Positions 11,650 to 23,367 of a DNA stretch of 64,000 nucleotides are shown piece after piece. The stretch is from Ditylenchus dipsaci (Eukaryota; Nematoda; Chromadorea; Rhabditida; Anguinidae). Position 1 is the stretch's first letter, and every line of letters begins with the position of its first letter. The position numbers were made by a program, and so were the translations under genes. Below the pieces are notes generated by a model that worked only from the letters and a program-made list of their open reading frames with translations, did no database searches and was not told where the DNA came from. Location: the NCBI GenBank assembly GCA_004194705.1, contig SADC01000871.1:62001-126000 (forward strand), written 5' to 3'.

Positions 11650-13370
11650 AAATCGTGTGGGGAATCCTGTTGGACGAGACCAAAACTGCGATTACACCTA
11701 CCCAAACCCAAACTGGGTAACACTTGACCAAATGTTTATCCATTTGAATAACCTGAAAAATAAAATTTTCGTAAATTTTAAAATAAACTGTGTTATCATA
11801 TGTAAAATTGTGTGGTGAGTTTGGTTAGATAAGACCAAAACTTTGATTTCACCCACTTGGAGCCCAGCATGGTTTGTTTTTAATTTTAAGAATCCAGGCC
11901 ATCGAGCTGGATGTCCACCTGGTCAGGTGGTAGCCACTCAAGGTTTTGTGGTCCAGGAGGTAAAAATAGACTTTTGGTCTAATTTCATTACCCAGACAAT
12001 TTTACGTATCATAGGCAAAATTAATTTCAATTTTAAATTTTTTGATTTTTCAGGTCATCCGGGTGGGGATATGGATAGCGGAAATCGCAAATTTAGTCCT
12101 ATCAAACACTATTCATCACCCGATTATTTGTTTTTATAATTGATTTACTTCCGATTTTAACTGAAATTTTATCTTTAGGCCATCCAGCTTAATATCCACC
12201 TAGGACCTTGGGTACCAACGCTAGGTTTTGGAATTTGAGTCATTAAAATCACAGTTTCAGTATTGTCAAACTACGTTCAGCATAAAATTTTGAGTAGGAT
12301 ACCATGTTTTGAAATTCCTTTCAAATCATGTTAAAACTGAAGTAGTATATGAAAGGGGGATTCTGGACCACTCATTCACGAAATTTTTTTGGTCAATAAA
12401 AACAGATGATTCACGCATAAAACACAAAATTCAGCATATATGTGATCAATTTCAACGTAAAAAAAGCTATAGTTTTATGAATTCTTGTGAATGAAATTTT
12501 TCTAAAAACACTATAATTTGTATAAAAAGATGTATTAAATCACATTTGTGAGCTATCGACTGAGCAAAAATTGCTTCAAAAACTTAGATAAAATTTTAAG
12601 AATCCGCCCAAGAATCCTGACTCAAATTGAGTGCGGGTGCTTGGCGGAGTCTTTCTTTTTGACTCAATTTTTTCAACAACATCCACTTTATTAATAGCTC
12701 ATTTAGTAGCCCTGAATCTTAGTTACAAAATGGCACTATAGAAACTTTTTTGAAAATTAAAAAAAAATATGGCATTTTCGTGTGACAAATCTGATTTAGC
12801 ATCGCAAACAGCCTATTCATTGTGAACGTACTTAAAGGCCATTGCCGTCTCCGACAACGTTGTCCAACCAATTCAATTTTTTTCTTTATCGTTGGATTTA
12901 CGTACGAATAACAAAAATATACGTAAATTAATACCTTGTTTGTTATGAAAAATTCGTGATCTACCAAAATAAATACTCCCCTCATACATATATGACATAT
13001 TCATATGTGTGTTTTATGCGTGAATCATCTGTTTTTATTGACCAAAAAAATTCGTGAATGAGTGGTCCAGAATCCCCCTTTCATATACTACTACTGAAAT
13101 TTTCGGTATTTGGAGACAGATGAACCCACAGAATATGTACCTATCCTGGTATGGTGTTGTGCCCGAGAAGATCATTATGATTTCTGAGATAAACAGGGCT
13201 AGAGCAAATGTTCTTTTACTAAATATACGATTGGCCAAACAATTAAAAATTAAACAAGTGATTGAGCAAATATGTTATTTGAGCAAACATGTCTTTTTTT
13301 TAATGTCTTTTTTATCAAATAGTTCATTAACCATTTCTCTAATTTATCTTTTATAGGCACGCCAATTTTT
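11650..13370. repeat. Direct repeat unit, copy 1 (interrupted)
   Basis: Sequence 11650-12340 followed by 13093-13370 matches 14760-15700 almost base for base. The unit contains the ~165-bp satellite-like motif. Copy 1 is interrupted by element 12341-13092; copy 2 is not. Confidence 0.8.
12341..13092. mobile_element. Foldback-ended insertion with ACTGA duplication and a known empty site
   Basis: Ends read AGTAGTATATGAAAGG and its inverse; the terminal arms are about 85 bp. The 5-bp sequence ACTGA stands on each side (12336-12340 and 13093-13097) and is present once at the matching position of the uninterrupted copy (15430-15434). The interior (about 12547-12930) is repeated in inverted orientation at 13413-13826. 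Confidence 0.85.
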
Positions 13371-13412
13371 CATCTTGGTTTCTAACAAAACAAGGTCTAG
13401 ATTTTAATTTTA

Positions 13413-13826
13413 CGTATATTTTTGTAAGAAACCAAGTATAAAAATTCGTACGTAAATCCAACGATAAAGAAAAAAAATTGAATTGGTGGTGGACAACCGT
13501 TGTCGGAGACGGCAATGGCCCTTTAAGCTACGTTCACAATGAATAGGCTGTTTGCGGATGCTAAATCAGATTTGTCACACGAAAATGGCCATATTTTTTT
13601 TTTAATTTTCAAAAAAGTTTCTATAGGTGCCATTTTGTAACTAAGATTCAGGGCTACTAAATGAGCTATTAATAAAGTGGATGTTGTTGAAAAAATTGAG
13701 TCAAAAAAGAAAGACTCCGCCCAAGCACCCGCACTCAAATTTGAGTCAGGATTCTTGGGCGGATTCTTAAAATTTTATCTAAGTTTTTGAAGCAATTTTT
13801 GCTCAGTCGATAGCTCATTTGATAGC
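13413..13826. repeat. Inverted second copy of the interior of element 12341-13092
   Basis: Inverse match to 12547-12930 with few differences, including the words CCGACAACG and GACTCCGCCCAAGC. It is interleaved with, not nested inside, the arms of 12341-13092, so it probably represents a separate related insertion. Confidence 0.65.
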
Positions 13827-14323
13827 CCTAAACCTCAACTATATGATGTGAGAAGCCAAAACTGGATAATAAAAAAACCACACCAACTAAATAATTTTAG
13901 GTAAACAGTTTTAAAAGCGAGGATTCTGTTTCGCAGATTCTTAGTGAGTAGTCTATTTTAGCATCCGCAAAGAGACTCCTCATTGTGAATGCGCCTCTAG
14001 AGTTCTCGCCACAATTCGCATTTTAAAAATACCGGACGGGCTTTTAAAATTACTTGTTACTACAATTATCATATGTATAAAAAATACCCAATACAAGTTG
14101 GATAATAAAAATGTTCATATAACAAGACAGACTCAAAAAATGGGCTAAAACCATGATACGGGTATTTTTCGGCAACTTTGGGTAGCTCGTTCTCCGCAAT
14201 TTTGCTAAAGACCTGGGCATATCAGCAGCACTTTACAGTATAACTTCGGGGTGCTCTACAAGAATCTTCAAAAAAAATCTCTCAGTGAAGACTTTGAAGA
14301 AAAAACACTACTTGATATTCCCT
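13827..14323. other. No recognisable feature
   Basis: Only AT-rich sequence and short inverted words were seen. Confidence 0.4.
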
Positions 14324-14679
14324 GGGGCCGTATGCATTGGCAGCTAGGATTGAGGATAGGATTAATCCTATCCTCAAGCCGATACATATGCATTAGGACG
14401 GATAGGATTGAGGATAGGATTAATCCTATCCTCAAGCCTATCCGTATGCATTAGGACGGATTGGATTCTAGATCGGATAATTTCAGTGCATTGCCGGAGT
14501 AGAGCTCTCGACATTAGAAATTATCCGATCTAGAATCCAAGCCGATCCGTATGCATTAGGACGGATAGGATTAAGGATAGGATTAATCCTATCTCCAATC
14601 CGATCCGTATGCATTGGAACACGGATTGAGGATAGGATTAATCCTATCCTCAATCCTAGCTGCCAATGCATACGGCCCC
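14324..14679. mobile_element. Foldback element with GGATAGGATTAATCCTATCC words
   Basis: Ends read GGGGCCGTATGCATTGGC and its inverse. The arms are built from the self-complementary word GGATAGGATTAATCCTATCC alternating with GATCCGTATGCATTAGGAC. No clear target duplication. Confidence 0.75.
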
Positions 14680-14759
14680 TGGTCAGCTTTCAAATGAAAA
14701 AAACCTTTTTCAAATAGTTTGAAAAAATGAGAGCAAATCCAGGGTCCGATGGAGCCCAT

Positions 14760-15700
14760 TTTGGAATCCTGTTGAACAGACCAAAACTACGATTACACCC
14801 ACCCAAACTAGGTAACACCTGACCAGGTGTTTATCCATTTGGATAACCTGAAAAATAAAATTTTCGTAAATTTCAAAACAAACTGTGTTATCATATGTAA
14901 AATTGTGTGGTGAGTTGGGTTAGATGAGACCAAAACTTTGATTTCACCCACTTGGAGCCCAGCATGGTTTGTTTTTAATTTTAAGAATCCAGGCCATCGA
15001 GCTGGATGTCCACCTGGTCAGGTGGTAGCCACTCAAGGTTTTGTGGTCCGGGAGGTAAAAATAGACTTTTGGTCTAATTTCATTACCCAGACAATTTTAC
15101 GTATCATAGGCAAAATTAATTTCAATTTTAAATTTTTTGATTTTTAGGGTCATCCGGGTGGGGATATGGATAGCGGAAATCGCAAATTTAGTCCTATCAA
15201 ACACTATTCATCACCCGATTATATGTTAGAATAAATGATTTACTTCCGATTTTAACTGAAATTTTATTTTTAGGCCATCCAGCTTAATATCCACCTAGGA
15301 CCTGGGTACCAACGCTAGGTTTTGGAATTTGAGTCATTAAAATCACAGTTTCTGTATTGTCAAACTACGTTCAGCATAAAATTTTGGGTAGGATACCATG
15401 TTTTGAAATTCCTTTCAAATCATGTTAAAACTGAAATTTTCGGTATTTGGAGACAGATGAACCCACAGAATATGTACCTATCCTGGTATGGGTGTTGTGC
15501 CCGAGAAGATCATTATGATTTCTGAGATAAACAGGGCTAGAGCAAATGTTCTTTTACTAAATATACGATTGGCCAAACAATTAAAAATTAAACAAGTGAT
15601 TGAGCAAATATGTTATTTGAGCAAACCCTTATTTGAGCAAATGTCCTTTTTTATCAAATATTTCATTGAGAATTTCTCTAATTTATCTTTTAAAGGCACG
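14760..15700. repeat. Direct repeat unit, copy 2 (uninterrupted)
   Basis: Counterpart of 11650-13370 without the 752-bp insertion. It provides the empty site at 15430-15434. Confidence 0.8.
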
Positions 15701-16445
15701 CCCACCTTACCCCATACCCTTACCCCTATTCATTTAGTACCAGCCAACGAGTAACTTGAGCAGTTGAGTACCAGATGTCTGTCTTCTATCATACACACTT
15801 AAGAGCGATTTTTTCTAATTTTGGACTTGGACCGGCACCAAAAGTCCGATAGCGATTTTCAGTATTCCAGATTATCACACTTAAACCCTATTTATGATAC
15901 GCTGAACACGATTGCACGCATCGATTTTCCGATTTTCTTACTAACTTTTGAGATAATGGCCTTCGAAGTCAAGCACTCGGAAATATGACATTGATGCAAA
16001 CCTTTGATTGTTAAGGGCCCTTTCCATAATGTTTGTCTGAAGTGTAATATAACATTCGAAAGCCCAGATGGTGAGCTGTTTAACGAGTGAAACTGCTCCT
16101 AAGCGTAAACATCGACCGCCATATTTTGAATTCCTCTCAATAGTATAAACATATTAGTATACAACATGCCCCGGTGACGATCGTAAAAGTTGGAACAAGA
16201 GCGGTAATTATGAAAAATAGGTCTTTCTAGAACTCAACTTTTCTCACAGAAATCCATTTTTCTCAAAATTTTTGTCTAACTGACCAAACTAAATTTTATG
16301 CTATCAGAAAGTCTTATTCATCAGCTTCCAAACGATATATAAATTTCCTGTAAGTGGGGTGGGGTAAGATGCCGAAAATGGCCTTTGAAATTTTGCTAGT
16401 CGTCTTAACTCTTTTCAGCTTTTGAGGTAAAACTTTTTGACCCTA
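15701..16445. other. Unassigned sequence with a 75-bp direct repeat
   Basis: A segment near 16092-16165 (GTGAAACTGCTCCTAAGCG onward) is repeated at 17222-17297, on either side of the next foldback. Nothing else recognised. Confidence 0.4.
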
Positions 16446-17155
16446 GTAGCGAATACCCCCCCAACAAATTTTTTTTCAAAATCAGGTTTTAACCATTTCT
16501 AAGTAATTCAAATGCGCTGAAAACGATAAAAAAACGTGTTTTCGGGCATTTTCTGGCCTAAAAAGTTGATTTTTGGAAAAAAAATTTTTTGACCAAAATT
16601 CGACTTTTTGCCTTGGGGGACCAAGGTATTCTACCTCGTTTTGTCACTGGAGCTAGGCAAAAAGAGTCTCTTTATGCATTTTATGATCAAGAGTCTTGCT
16701 CGGAATTATTTCTAAGGTAAGTGAGTGCGCGCATCTCTAACTCTCAAGCCCCCTGCGCCCCTTCGGGGCGCAGGGGGCTTGGGGGCTTGGAGTTGAGATG
16801 CGCACACCCACATACCTTAGACACAAATCACTCGAAAGTGACTCTGGATGCATGAAAAAGCATGCATACCAGAGTTTCTTTATGCGGTAGGCCCCAGCTA
16901 ACAAAACTATGTTCAAATTCCATCTTTTTAGGACTCTAGGTACCATTTTTTAGGTGGTTAACCTTGGTCCCCCAAGGCAAAAAGTCGAATTTTGGTCAAA
17001 ATTTTTTTTTTCCAAAAATCAACTTTTTAGGCCAGAAAATGCCCGAAAACACGTTTTTTATCGTTTTCAGCGCATTTGAATTACTTAGAAATGGTTAAAA
17101 CCTGATTTTGAAAAAAAATTTGTTGGGGGGGGGGGTATTCGCTACTAGCGCCAAC
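16446..17155. mobile_element. Foldback element, CTAGTAGCGAATACCCCCC ends
   Basis: Left end (TAGTAGCGAATACCCCCC) and right end (GGGGGTATTCGCTACTAG) are inverted, with long arms that include the shared GCCTTGGTCCCCC word. The centre carries one copy of the 110-nt structured block (16788-16897) and a GC-rich hairpin around 16745-16790. Relatives with the same ends lie at 29702-29930 and, diverged, at 21741-21975. Confidence 0.7.
16788..16897 (-). ncRNA. 110-nt structured block, copy 1 (candidate RNA)
   Basis: On the minus strand: CTGGGGCCTACCGCATAAAG, then a hairpin CTCTGG..ATGCATG / CATGCAT..CCAGAG. Next comes a small hairpin CACT-TTCG-AGTG with a TTCG tetraloop, then TGTCTAAG|GTATGTGGG, a good splice-donor match, then GCGCATCTC. 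Four further copies lie at 24632-24733, 31100-31207, 50042-50150 and 53505-53614. It may be a small RNA gene carried by elements, or simply a conserved transposon segment. Confidence 0.35.
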
Positions 17156-17435
17156 TTTTTTTCTACATGGCGAACCTGAAACTCTGACACTGGATTCGTA
17201 ATCAGCGTGCCCGACTAGCATGTGAAACTGCTCCTAAGCGTAAAAATCGATCGCCATATTTTGAATTCCTCTCAATAGTATAAACATATTAGTATAAACA
17301 ACCTTTTGAGTGTTAAAAAAATCAAATCTTATCTAAAAAAAGAAGAAAAGTGCAAAATATTTCTTTATTGTCTCAACATGTCAATAAATCAATAGCGAAA
17401 TAGCATTTTACTGTCTACACGTATGCAAATGGCGA

Positions 17436-20400
17436 CTAATATCGAGAATGATACAATCCGCAGGCCTCAATTGACTGGTTATAGAGAACTTCGCAAGCAT
17501 TTTCGTCCATAGCCAAGCGATGAGGAGTGACCAACTCACAGTCGCTGTACAAAGGTTCGGTAAATAAATGTGACCTTATAAAGCGAACTGCTCTTATTTA
17601 CCTGAAATATTTTCCTGAGATTCCATTTATCTTCTTGCTGAGCGCCAAATAAAGAGGAGTCTGAAAAGAGATGCTCCGATTAATTCTTTGACCAATAAAA
17701 AAAACCTGAGCACCATCCTGCTCCGTTTTCAACACAAACCAAATAATCGGCGAAAAGACTTTCTTGATAAAGTTGGTATAAACAGTACTGCGAACCTAAA
17801 GTAGTAAAATTACTAGAGATCGACTAACAATTACAAGATAGCTCAGAGAAGCTATTTCAGATTCCAGAGTTTTTGTCGCTGCATTTTTCCACTTAGCTTT
17901 TTAGAAGACTTGGAAAACAAAAGAAAAGGCAAACCAATTAACATTTTTCCAAAATTCGAGACCGGGTACAATTCATGCAAAAACTCACCAGCGAAGAATC
18001 AACTACTCCTGGGTGGCACGAATTGGCTGAGATCTACGAAATATTAGTTAAACCAGACTGTCACTCACATAAGTGGAAATCAAAACCTTTGACCCACTAT
18101 CTTTGCTTCGGATTCTCTTAGTCAAAGCACTTGCATGCATTACCTAAAAAGATGGCTTACCGTATTACCTCTAATAGTAGCCCTCCCACTAATAATAGAC
18201 CACCATCTAAGAAGACCACCACCACCACCTAGGAGAGGGGTTGAAAAAAAGTGGCCCCCCTGAAAATCAGCCTATTTAGGCTGATTTTAGACAGACAATA
18301 AGGGGGGGGGATTTTGACTAGAAAATGGGTTAAACCTTAAATTAATTTAATTTTTATTTTTAACTTCTAATTTTTTTTACACCAATCGTTATTACCATGA
18401 AATCCACCCGACAAGAGACACATCGGATCGAAGTTTCAAAACAAATGTTTTTTCCGAAAAATTTGCCCTGGTCCAATTCAGGGGCGTAACGGTACTTTTC
18501 GGAATTGTGTCAGAACTTTCAATTTCATAAATGCTCTAGTAGACATTGTTATATACAAGTACATACTCAAAACGACGCCAGAAAGCTTGGCTATATTTCG
18601 AGTATAGCGTTGTATATGACTGTGCTTGCGAAATGTGCGAAAAAACAAAAGTTCTCAAAAAGGTCCGAAAATTTCCCGAAAGCCTGGAGTTTTTTAGAAT
18701 TTTGGTTTTTTTCGCACATTTTGCAAGCACAGTCATATACAACGTTATACTCAAAATGTAGTATAGCTTTCTGGCGTCATTTTGAGCATAGACTTGTATA
18801 TAACAATGTTCACTAGAGCATTCATGAAAAATAAAGTTCTGACACAATTCCGAAAAGTACCGTTACGCCCCTGAATTGGACCAGGGCAAATATTTCAGAA
18901 AAAAAATTTGTTTCGCAACTTCGATCCGATGTGTTTTTTGTCTGGTGGATTCATGGTAATAACGATTGGTGTAAAAAAAATTAGGGGTTAAAAATAAAAA
19001 ATTTAATTAACTTAAGGTAGCTAAATGCCACTTTCTATTCAAAATCCCCCCCTTATTGTCTGTCCTCCTTTAATAGTAGCCCACCCTCTAATAGTAGCCC
19101 CCCCCCTAGGAGGGAGGTTGGAAAATAGTAGCCCACGGGCTGCTATTAGAGAAAATACGGTAAATTTCCAATGGATTTAGACCTCATACTATCTAGACAA
19201 TAAGAAATTATATGATACATACATTTGCCAGCTTGGACCGAGCATATGTCTTCATCCATCGATCAAAATGTTTCTTTGAGTCACAGATTTCCTTCAACAA
19301 TTCTTGTAATAAAAGAATGAAAATGTACAGAAAAAGAGATACCATGTCAACAGTGTCCGCCTTATCATGAAGCTTGCTGCTAACATTGACTATTCTCCCA
19401 CCCTCTTCACTCTTTTCAAGCTTAGGAAGCAGAAATTCGGTAAGAAGGAAGTGGCCTAAAGAAAAAAATAAATAGGGTTAAAAGCCTACAAGGTGGGACG
19501 AAAAATAGCCCTCATAGCCTAGGTCTGTTACTTGAGATTTTATTTTGGGAACGTATAATTCGTAAAACGCTTATGCTGAAGGTCATAATAACCATAGCTT
19601 TCACAGCTACTTTAATAATTTTGAGCCAAATTGCTTCATTTTTACCATGAACACAACAGTTAAATATTAAAGGGGAGACTTTTGCGGCTACTTTTAGACA
19701 TTGACTACTACTTCACTTCTCATACAGTCGACTCTCTCATTAGTGTACACTCTCGTTAATGTACATTCTCCCATAGTGTAAACCTGGAACCAATTTGGTT
19801 GATTTTGACTAAAACCCTTGATAAAGTACCCTCCCATTAGTGTACACTCTCATAAATGTACACTTCTCAATAGTGTACACTTGAAGCCGGTCCCGACTAA
19901 ATGAAAGACACTGTCTTTAGTGTACACCAGCAACTTTCGACACTTTTTTTCGAAAATTTGGCTGTCTCATTATGAAAAGCAGCTGCTTTTACTTAGTTTT
20001 ATTTCATTTCAACATTTGGGTCTCTCAACCAGGGCTGGTCGGTGTGTGGCTTTTCGAGCCACATTGAAGGGGCCTGAATCTCTTAAGTGGGACTTTTTTA
20101 CTAATTTTTAAAGCCCCTTTTCTGATACTGGTCAGTAACTGTTTGTTAGAAGAGAGGTTTAATTGAATAAAGAATATTCTTAGCAGTTTGATGTCAACCG
20201 GTCTTTCTATGTTTTTATCTAAAATGACGTAGTAGTAGTAGGGGCCCATGGGCGCTTATTAGAATTATGCGATTTTTTCAAACTTCAAGTGGTCTGAAAC
20301 TATTGTTTTGATTTTTTGCGTCGAGCTTTTAAAAATACGGTAAGGAATAAAAATACCGTTTTGTAAAGCTAAGATTCTCCTCTATCATTTGAGTGGTCAA

Positions 20401-22166
20401 ACACCCTAATAAAAAATAATTTTTGAGAAAATCACACCAAACATAAGGTAAAACTCCACTAAACATACCGAGCCAAAAAACCACGGTTTTTTAGTGTGAG
20501 GTTGGTGTGATTTTCTCAAATATTGTTTTCATCAGAGTGGTTGACCACTCAATTTATAGAAGAGAATCTTAGCTACAAAACGGTGTAAAAACACCTGAGA
20601 TAAGAAAAAGCATATTTGAAAAAAAAGGATGTGAAGTGAAGTAGTAGTGAATGTCAAAAAGTAGCCGTAAAAGTCTCCCCCTTTAAGTTAAGTTTTTTAT
20701 TCTGAAAACTTTAAAATTTTGGCACGGATGAATGTACAGGGTGTTTCAAGAAATCCGCAGGATTTGAAATGGTCATAACTTTTTTTCTAGACCGTTTTTC
20801 GAATTTCTGTAAACGCCAATCGTTTTCTCTTGACGGGCATTTTTGTTTTCGGAAAAAATTTTTTTTGAAAATTTTGACTTTTTTGCCTTGGTCCCCCTAT
20901 GGTCCAAAATAATCAATCTTGTCATCTTTTTGGACCATAGGGGGACCAAGGCAAAAAAGTCAAAATTTTCGAAAATTTTTTTTTCCGATAAACAAAAATG
21001 CCGTCAAGAGAAACGATTGGCGTTTACAGAAATTCGAAAAACGGTCTAGAAAAAAGTTACAGCCATTTCAAATCCTGCGGATTTCTTGAAACACCCTGTA
21101 GAAGTCTACCCAACAAGGAACTTCCTTAAACAGCAGCCGTCCAACAATAGCTCACCAAGATAGTTGCTCTGCCAGGTCATTTCATGCCCGTCTTTGGTCT
21201 TCTCAAACTTTGGATAAAGCCTATAAAGAAGGATAGCTCAATACTATGTTAGCCTAGTAAACAATAATTTTCTGATAAGTCACATTATTCCGGCATTGTT
21301 GATGAGAATATCAAGCTTTTCTTCTTCTTAAAATTATTTTTCAGGAGTCGAGAACAGAGAGGCGAAAAGAACCCACTCTTATCGAACTCTTCTGCGAACT
21401 TCCGAATCGAGTCAAAACTACTGAGATCGCCTTCCATCACAATCATTCTAGTGGCATCACATCCATACTGAAACAAGTAGATAGATAAGCCTGAGAAAAA
21501 ATCAAAAGGCTAAAAAATCACCTGCGAGAAAAGTTGACGAGCAGCCTGCCGGCCCTTTTCCAGGCTTCGACACAACATATAGACCTGGAGCAATTTATAT
21601 AATGATTTGAAGTGCTACTCAATCGCCGCACATAAATTTCGGAATGAAAATACCTTGACATAGCGTAAATTCAGCTCACGGACTAACTGACGGCCTGAAG
21701 AAAGGTTATTTTTTCACTAAAATGAATTCGGCGCAAGTAGCAAATACACCCCCCCCCCAATCTGACCTTTCAAAAATCACTGTAACTAGCCTTTGGAACA
21801 ACGTGTTCAGGCTTAGCCCTTAGACTTAGGGGTAGGCCAGCGTATGGAAGTTAGGACTAATTAATGCCTAAATTACTTTTTCCTGAGTCTGGAACATCTA
21901 TTTGGGTACTTTTTAATTAAATTTTAAAAGGAAAAATTGAGGAGGGGGGAGGTTTGCTTGGAAAATTCGCTACTAAGGTCAAAAAATTTAATTCTCATAC
22001 CAATTCCAGAATTAGCTCCTGTCACGATTGCAACTTTGCCCTTAGCACTGACCTTTTCCGTAAACTGCTTTCCTTTTACATACTGTCGAATCACATAGAG
22101 AACAATAAAAACAACCACGCCGATGCCAATGTATGTGATCAAGTCAAAGCCTTCGTCTTCTTCCAT
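17436..22166 (-). CDS. Retinol-dehydrogenase-like short-chain dehydrogenase, membrane anchored (13 exons, one frameshift)
   Basis: Oxidoreductase of the classical SDR family, probably acting on a retinoid, steroid or lipid carbonyl with NAD(P)H at a membrane. Exons: 22001-22166, 21654-21694, 21522-21585, 21377-21467, 21284-21326, 21156-21220, 19343-19455, 19223-19291, 18069-18143, 17989-18033, 17706-17795, 17602-17660 and 17436-17544. The N-terminus (residues about 11-26) is one hydrophobic membrane segment. Then come the cofactor motif TGANSGIG, the structural motif NNAG, the catalytic Ser region IVNVSS, the active site YARSK, CHPGVV, and a tail containing SGKYFSDC. About 342 residues, usual for RDH11-14-like proteins. 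Splice phases agree at every junction except exon 3. That exon has one extra T near 21540, which breaks the frame between GRQAA and the expected RQLFSQ. Either an assembly error or a real mutation explains it. The exact substrate class cannot be read from sequence. Confidence 0.88.
18158..19162. mobile_element. TACCGTATT foldback element filling a dehydrogenase intron
   Basis: Ends TACCGTATTACCTCTAATAG and its inverse (one branch TACCGTATTTTCTCTAATAG), followed by CTAATAGTAGCCC words. The centre is a second palindrome (about 18465-18900). It occupies about 1,005 of the 1,079 bp of the intron between 19222 and 18144 and stops 14 bp from the acceptor-side exon. Confidence 0.75.
19669..20683. 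mobile_element. GGGGAGACTTTT foldback element in a dehydrogenase intron
   Basis: Outer arms (19669-19720 and 20630-20683) read GGGGAGACTTTTGCGGCTAC and its inverse. A second palindrome (about 20360-20590) lies inside, as does a pogo-like fragment (19725-19930). Confidence 0.6.
19725..19930. mobile_element. pogo-like fragment with TAGTGTACACTCTC words
   Basis: TA followed by CAGTCGACTCTCTCATTAG matches the style of pogo/Tigger ends, then repeated words around TTAGTGTACACTCTC. The right end is not clear. Confidence 0.5.
20737..21098. mobile_element. Foldback mariner-like MITE (CAGGGTGTTTCAAG ends)
   Basis: TA target sites at 20735-20736 and 21099-21100, ends CAGGGTGTTTCAAGAAATCC, arms about 170 bp, centre near 20918. 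Contains the subterminal word GGTCATAACTTTTTT and the GCCTTGGTCCCCC word on both arms. Lies in the long dehydrogenase intron. Confidence 0.85.
21741..21975. mobile_element. Diverged GCGAATACCCCCC-family MITE in dehydrogenase intron 1
   Basis: Left CAAGTAGCAAATACACCCCC and right GAAAATTCGCTACTAAG are degenerate inverted ends. The interior GGCTTAGCCCTTAGACTTAG matches 29770-29800. Confidence 0.5.
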
Positions 22167-22240
22167 TTTTTCAAACTAAAAACTTGACTTGAGAACATAA
22201 ATTTTTCGCAATTTACGGTCACTTCGTTCATTAATAATTA

Positions 22241-22288
22241 CAGTCAGACCTCGGTTATCTTGAGGGCCGGATAGCCGAGGTTTTACTG
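22241..22288. mobile_element. 48-bp pogo-like remnant upstream of the dehydrogenase start
   Basis: CAGTCAGACCTCGGTTATC and its inverse CCGAGGTTTTACTG enclose a short loop. It sits about 75 bp upstream of the start codon, so it lies in the probable promoter or 5' UTR. Confidence 0.55.
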
Positions 22289-22577
22289 TGGTCCAAATAG
22301 TTTTCTTCAACTACTTTCTGGTATTTTTTTCATCAAAAAATAGTTATATACGAAAAATCCCACAAAGGTTGAAAATTTATTTCAAGTCGGTGTAAAAATA
22401 ATAGTATCTCAATAATGGCACACCCACAACTGCTCAACAATTAACTGAAAAAATTAGACAACTGCTCAAAAAGTAATCTGAGAATAAATTCAAATGAGAA
22501 ACAATTAGTCTTGCCACGATTTGTTTTGAAAATAATTGTTCTTTGACATAACTATTTCACTAAAACTTTCTTGTGAA

Positions 22578-22667
22578 TAGGGTTGTCTAGCCTTCGAAAT
22601 TTTAGAGCCTTCGGCTCGAAAGCTCGAAGCAGCTCGAAAATTTCGAGCCTTCGGCTCGACAACCCTA
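22578..22667. mobile_element. 90-bp hAT-type mini-MITE, CTTCGGCTCGAA words
   Basis: Ends TAGGGTTGTC and GACAACCCTA, flanked by an exact 8-bp duplication CTTGTGAA (22570-22577 and 22668-22675). The interior is only the word CTTCGGCTCGAAA in both orientations. Confidence 0.85.
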
Positions 22668-22689
22668 CTTGTGAATAATGAGTTGTATA

Positions 22690-23305
22690 CAGGGTGTCTC
22701 AAAATTACGTTAACATTTTCAAACTTAATATTTTTGTTCAAATTTCAGTTCTTATTTTTCGTTTATTAGTTTGATACGCTTGTTTTTCGCTTGTTTTCTC
22801 ACTTGCATCCCATTTGCTTTATGGTCTTCGAGTTTATCCATTGAATTTAATTTCTGTCGTTTTTTTTAAAATATTTTACGTGCATGCTCGATGTCGGTTC
22901 ACCAAATTAATTTCTATCAATTTCGCAGGTATTGCTGTAGTCAAGGGAGGGGAACTACGCGCCGGTTTCATCCTTCTTCGTCATCAAGGTCTTGGATTCG
23001 CGCGAATTAAGCAGCAATTCGGAGTGGCAAGGCAAACAATCAGCAATGTGGTTCGTCGATCGGAAGAAACTGGTGCTACCAAAAATCCATTATGGTTATC
23101 CTTCTCTGTTGTCATGTTCGTTGTTATTATTTGTGACTGCGTGTGGGAGATGTGCTCAGTAGTGAATAAACATTTCTGTCCCCGTCTTATAAGGGCTATT
23201 TTTATGGACGTTTCTGGGGTTCGCCATCCGAAATTCAGAAACGGGCTGCTACTATGTTATGCTGCCCTATTTTTTTAAATGTTAACGTAATTTTGACACA
23301 CCCTG
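22690..23305. mobile_element. Tc1/mariner-type element with a transposase fragment
   Basis: Ends CAGGGTGTCTCAAAATTACG and inverse, TA at 22688-22689 and 23306-23307. Length 616 bp, too short for a full transposase. Confidence 0.8.
22945..23100 (+). pseudogene. Tc1/mariner transposase N-terminal helix-turn-helix fragment
   Basis: A plus-strand reading contains ELRAGFILLRHQGLGFARI, then QQFGVARQTISNVVRR and a SEETGATKNP segment. This is the usual order of the paired-like helix-turn-helix at the start of Tc1-type transposases. The catalytic domain is absent, so this internally deleted copy would depend on other transposase. Confidence 0.65.
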
Positions 23306-23367
23306 TAGTTTTGTTTTCTTATTCTATTACATTGCTTTCATACGTTCACCGACGGTACGTGTCAATT

